5,405 bases of DNA from Corynebacterium accolens (GTDB lineage: Bacteria; Actinomycetota; Actinomycetes; Mycobacteriales; Mycobacteriaceae): the NCBI RefSeq assembly GCF_030515985.1, contig NZ_CP100376.1:1537949-1543353 (forward strand), written 5' to 3'. This document shows, piece after piece, positions 4,254-5,405 of the stretch (its first letter is position 1; every line of letters starts with the position of its first letter). The translations under genes were made by a program, and so were the position numbers. A model generated the notes under the pieces. That model saw only the letters and a list, made by a program, of their open reading frames with translations. It was not told where the DNA came from and did no database searches.

Positions 4254-5405
4254 ATGAGTAAGACGTATGTGGGCTCTCGCCTTCGCCAGCTTCGCCGTGA
4301 ACGCGATCTCAGCCAAGCCTCCCTAGCTGGCACCCTCGGCCTTTCCGCCAGTTACGTCAACCAGATTGAACACGACGTCCGCCCCCTGACCGTGCCGGTG
4401 CTGCTGCGCATTACCGAGGTCTTTGGCGTCGACGCCACGTTTTTCTCCCGCGATGATGATTCCCGCCTCCTCGCGGAGATCCAGGACGTCATCCAAGACA
4501 AGGAGCTCTGCCCCTCCCCCGTGGAGCTCCAGGAGCTATCGGAACTGGTGTATAACCACCCCACGGTCGCCCGCACGCTTGTCGATGTACACCGCCGCTA
4601 CCGCAATGTACGCGATAAGCTGTCGCTGGCTACGGATACGAGGAGGACATCGGAAAGCGCCGCTGCCCTATCCATGCCGCACGATGAGGTGCGGGACTTC
4701 TTTTACGCCCGGCAAAATTACTTGGACGGGCTGGACCATCACGCAGAGGAGCTTGCCGGTGACCTCGGCGTTTCCGGGTTCGGCATTCGCGATACCGAGC
4801 AAGCGCTGGCAAACCGGCTGCGCGAGAAACACAGTGTAGATATCGAGCTGACGGCGCAGATGGATGGCACTCTGCACCGCTTTGACCGCGAGAGCGGGCA
4901 GTTCACGCTCGCCTCGCGCCTGAGCGAGGGCCAACGCGCCTTCCGCATGGCCGCCGAGCTCGGCCTGCTCGAGGCCCAGGACCAGATCTCCGTGCTCGTG
5001 GCCGATGAGCCCTTTACCTCTGATTCCTCCCGCAGCTTGGCAAAACGCGGCCTGGCCAGCTACTTCGCCGCCGCCACACTCATGCCCTATACCATGATGC
5101 ACAGCGAGGCCGAGCGCGCCGGCTACGACGTGGAATACCTATGCCAGGTCTTCGGCGTGGGATACGAGACGGTCGCCTCCCGGCTTTCCACCCTGCAGCG
5201 CGATAACCTGCGCGGCATTCCGTTTACCTTCGTGCGCGTGGATCGCGCCGGCAATATGTCCAAGCGGCAATCCGCTACCGGCGTACATTTTTCCAATAAC
5301 GGCGGCACCTGCCCGCTCTGGAATGTCTACGAGACCTTCACCCGTCCAGGTGTCATCTCGCGCCAGCTCGCGCAAATGCCCGATGGCCGCAACTACCTGT
5401 GGATT
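4254..5405 (+). CDS. ramB: Transcriptional regulator RamB, C-terminus beyond the window (partial)
   Basis: The frame is open from ATG 4254 to the last base, giving 384 residues; the family is about 470-480 long, so roughly 90 are missing. An XRE/Cro-type helix-turn-helix lies at about residues 8-62 ([20 protein letters not shown], then SASYVNQIE). The central part, about 205-315, resembles the ImmA/IrrE (M78) fold but without metal ligands. The region from about 320, with [16 protein letters not shown] and [13 protein letters not shown], belongs to the DUF2083 (short-chain fatty-acyl regulator) type. In C. glutamicum RamB represses glyoxylate-cycle and acetate-activation genes and its own gene. 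The start is secure: an in-frame TAA at 4212-4214 is followed by no other ATG, GTG or TTG before 4254. No Shine-Dalgarno is present. Four CTA codons occur in this stretch, against none in sdhA, as expected for lower expression. The gene is divergent from sdhCAB. Confidence 0.9.
   Translation, partial: MSKTYVGSRLRQLRRERDLSQASLAGTLGLSASYVNQIEHDVRPLTVPVLLRITEVFGVDATFFSRDDDSRLLAEIQDVIQDKELCPSPVELQELSELVYNHPTVARTLVDVHRRYRNVRDKLSLATDTRRTSESAAALSMPHDEVRDFFYARQNYLDGLDHHAEELAGDLGVSGFGIRDTEQALANRLREKHSVDIELTAQMDGTLHRFDRESGQFTLASRLSEGQRAFRMAAELGLLEAQDQISVLVADEPFTSDSSRSLAKRGLASYFAAATLMPYTMMHSEAERAGYDVEYLCQVFGVGYETVASRLSTLQRDNLRGIPFTFVRVDRAGNMSKRQSATGVHFSNNGGTCPLWNVYETFTRPGVISRQLAQMPDGRNYLWI

Noticed and set aside
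4122..4333. Minus-strand frames of about 64 codons crossing the ramB start
   Set aside because: They overlap the ramB promoter and helix-turn-helix coding region, have no ribosome site and no recognisable protein features.
4423..4839. A 138-codon plus-strand frame inside ramB in another frame
   Set aside because: It is Arg/Ser/Thr/Pro-rich, typical of a shifted frame of a GC-rich gene, and is wholly overlapped by ramB.
4668..5102. A 144-codon minus-strand frame opposite ramB
   Set aside because: It is fully inside ramB, whose protein sequence is clearly conserved; the antisense product shows no family features.

Overview
The window is a piece of a high-GC Gram-positive chromosome, most probably a Corynebacterium. 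It holds the succinate dehydrogenase operon sdhCAB on the minus strand (transcribed right to left), a partial small membrane-protein gene after it, and the divergent regulator gene ramB on the plus strand. The genus call rests on gene order (ramB divergent from sdhC-sdhA-sdhB, then a small membrane-protein gene), the SdhA/SdhB/SdhC protein types, and the RamB N-terminus. All of these match my memory of C. glutamicum and relatives. The species cannot be fixed from sequence alone.

Layout: 1-289 (minus) is the 5' part of a small membrane-protein gene cut by the window edge. 346-1095 is sdhB, 1095-3110 is sdhA and 3126-3881 is sdhC, all minus strand and tightly packed: a 15-nt gap between sdhC and sdhA, and a 1-nt TAATG overlap between sdhA and sdhB. 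3882-4253 is a 372-bp divergent regulatory region. 4254-5405 (plus) is ramB, open at the right edge (384 codons visible, no stop).

Function: SdhC is a single five-helix membrane anchor with four helix-borne histidines suited to two haems b. SdhA is the FAD flavoprotein and SdhB the [2Fe-2S]/[4Fe-4S]/[3Fe-4S] protein. Together they form a menaquinone-linked complex II of the anchor type with one large membrane subunit. RamB is an XRE-type regulator of acetate and central carbon metabolism. In C. glutamicum it is known to act on the glyoxylate cycle and related genes. Its position suggests shared control of the TCA cycle enzyme and its regulator.

The most interesting part is the divergent region. 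It contains a 15/19 match to the DtxR iron-regulator box, a cluster of three same-strand RamA-type C4 motifs, a GlxR-like half-palindrome, phased TTAACCG repeats with an 8-bp inverted repeat, a six-codon leader ORF overlapping the sdhC start as ATGA, and evidence that ramB mRNA is leaderless. I saw no mobile element, tRNA/rRNA gene, CRISPR array or wholly novel system. The new material here is regulatory and consists of predictions from sequence only.
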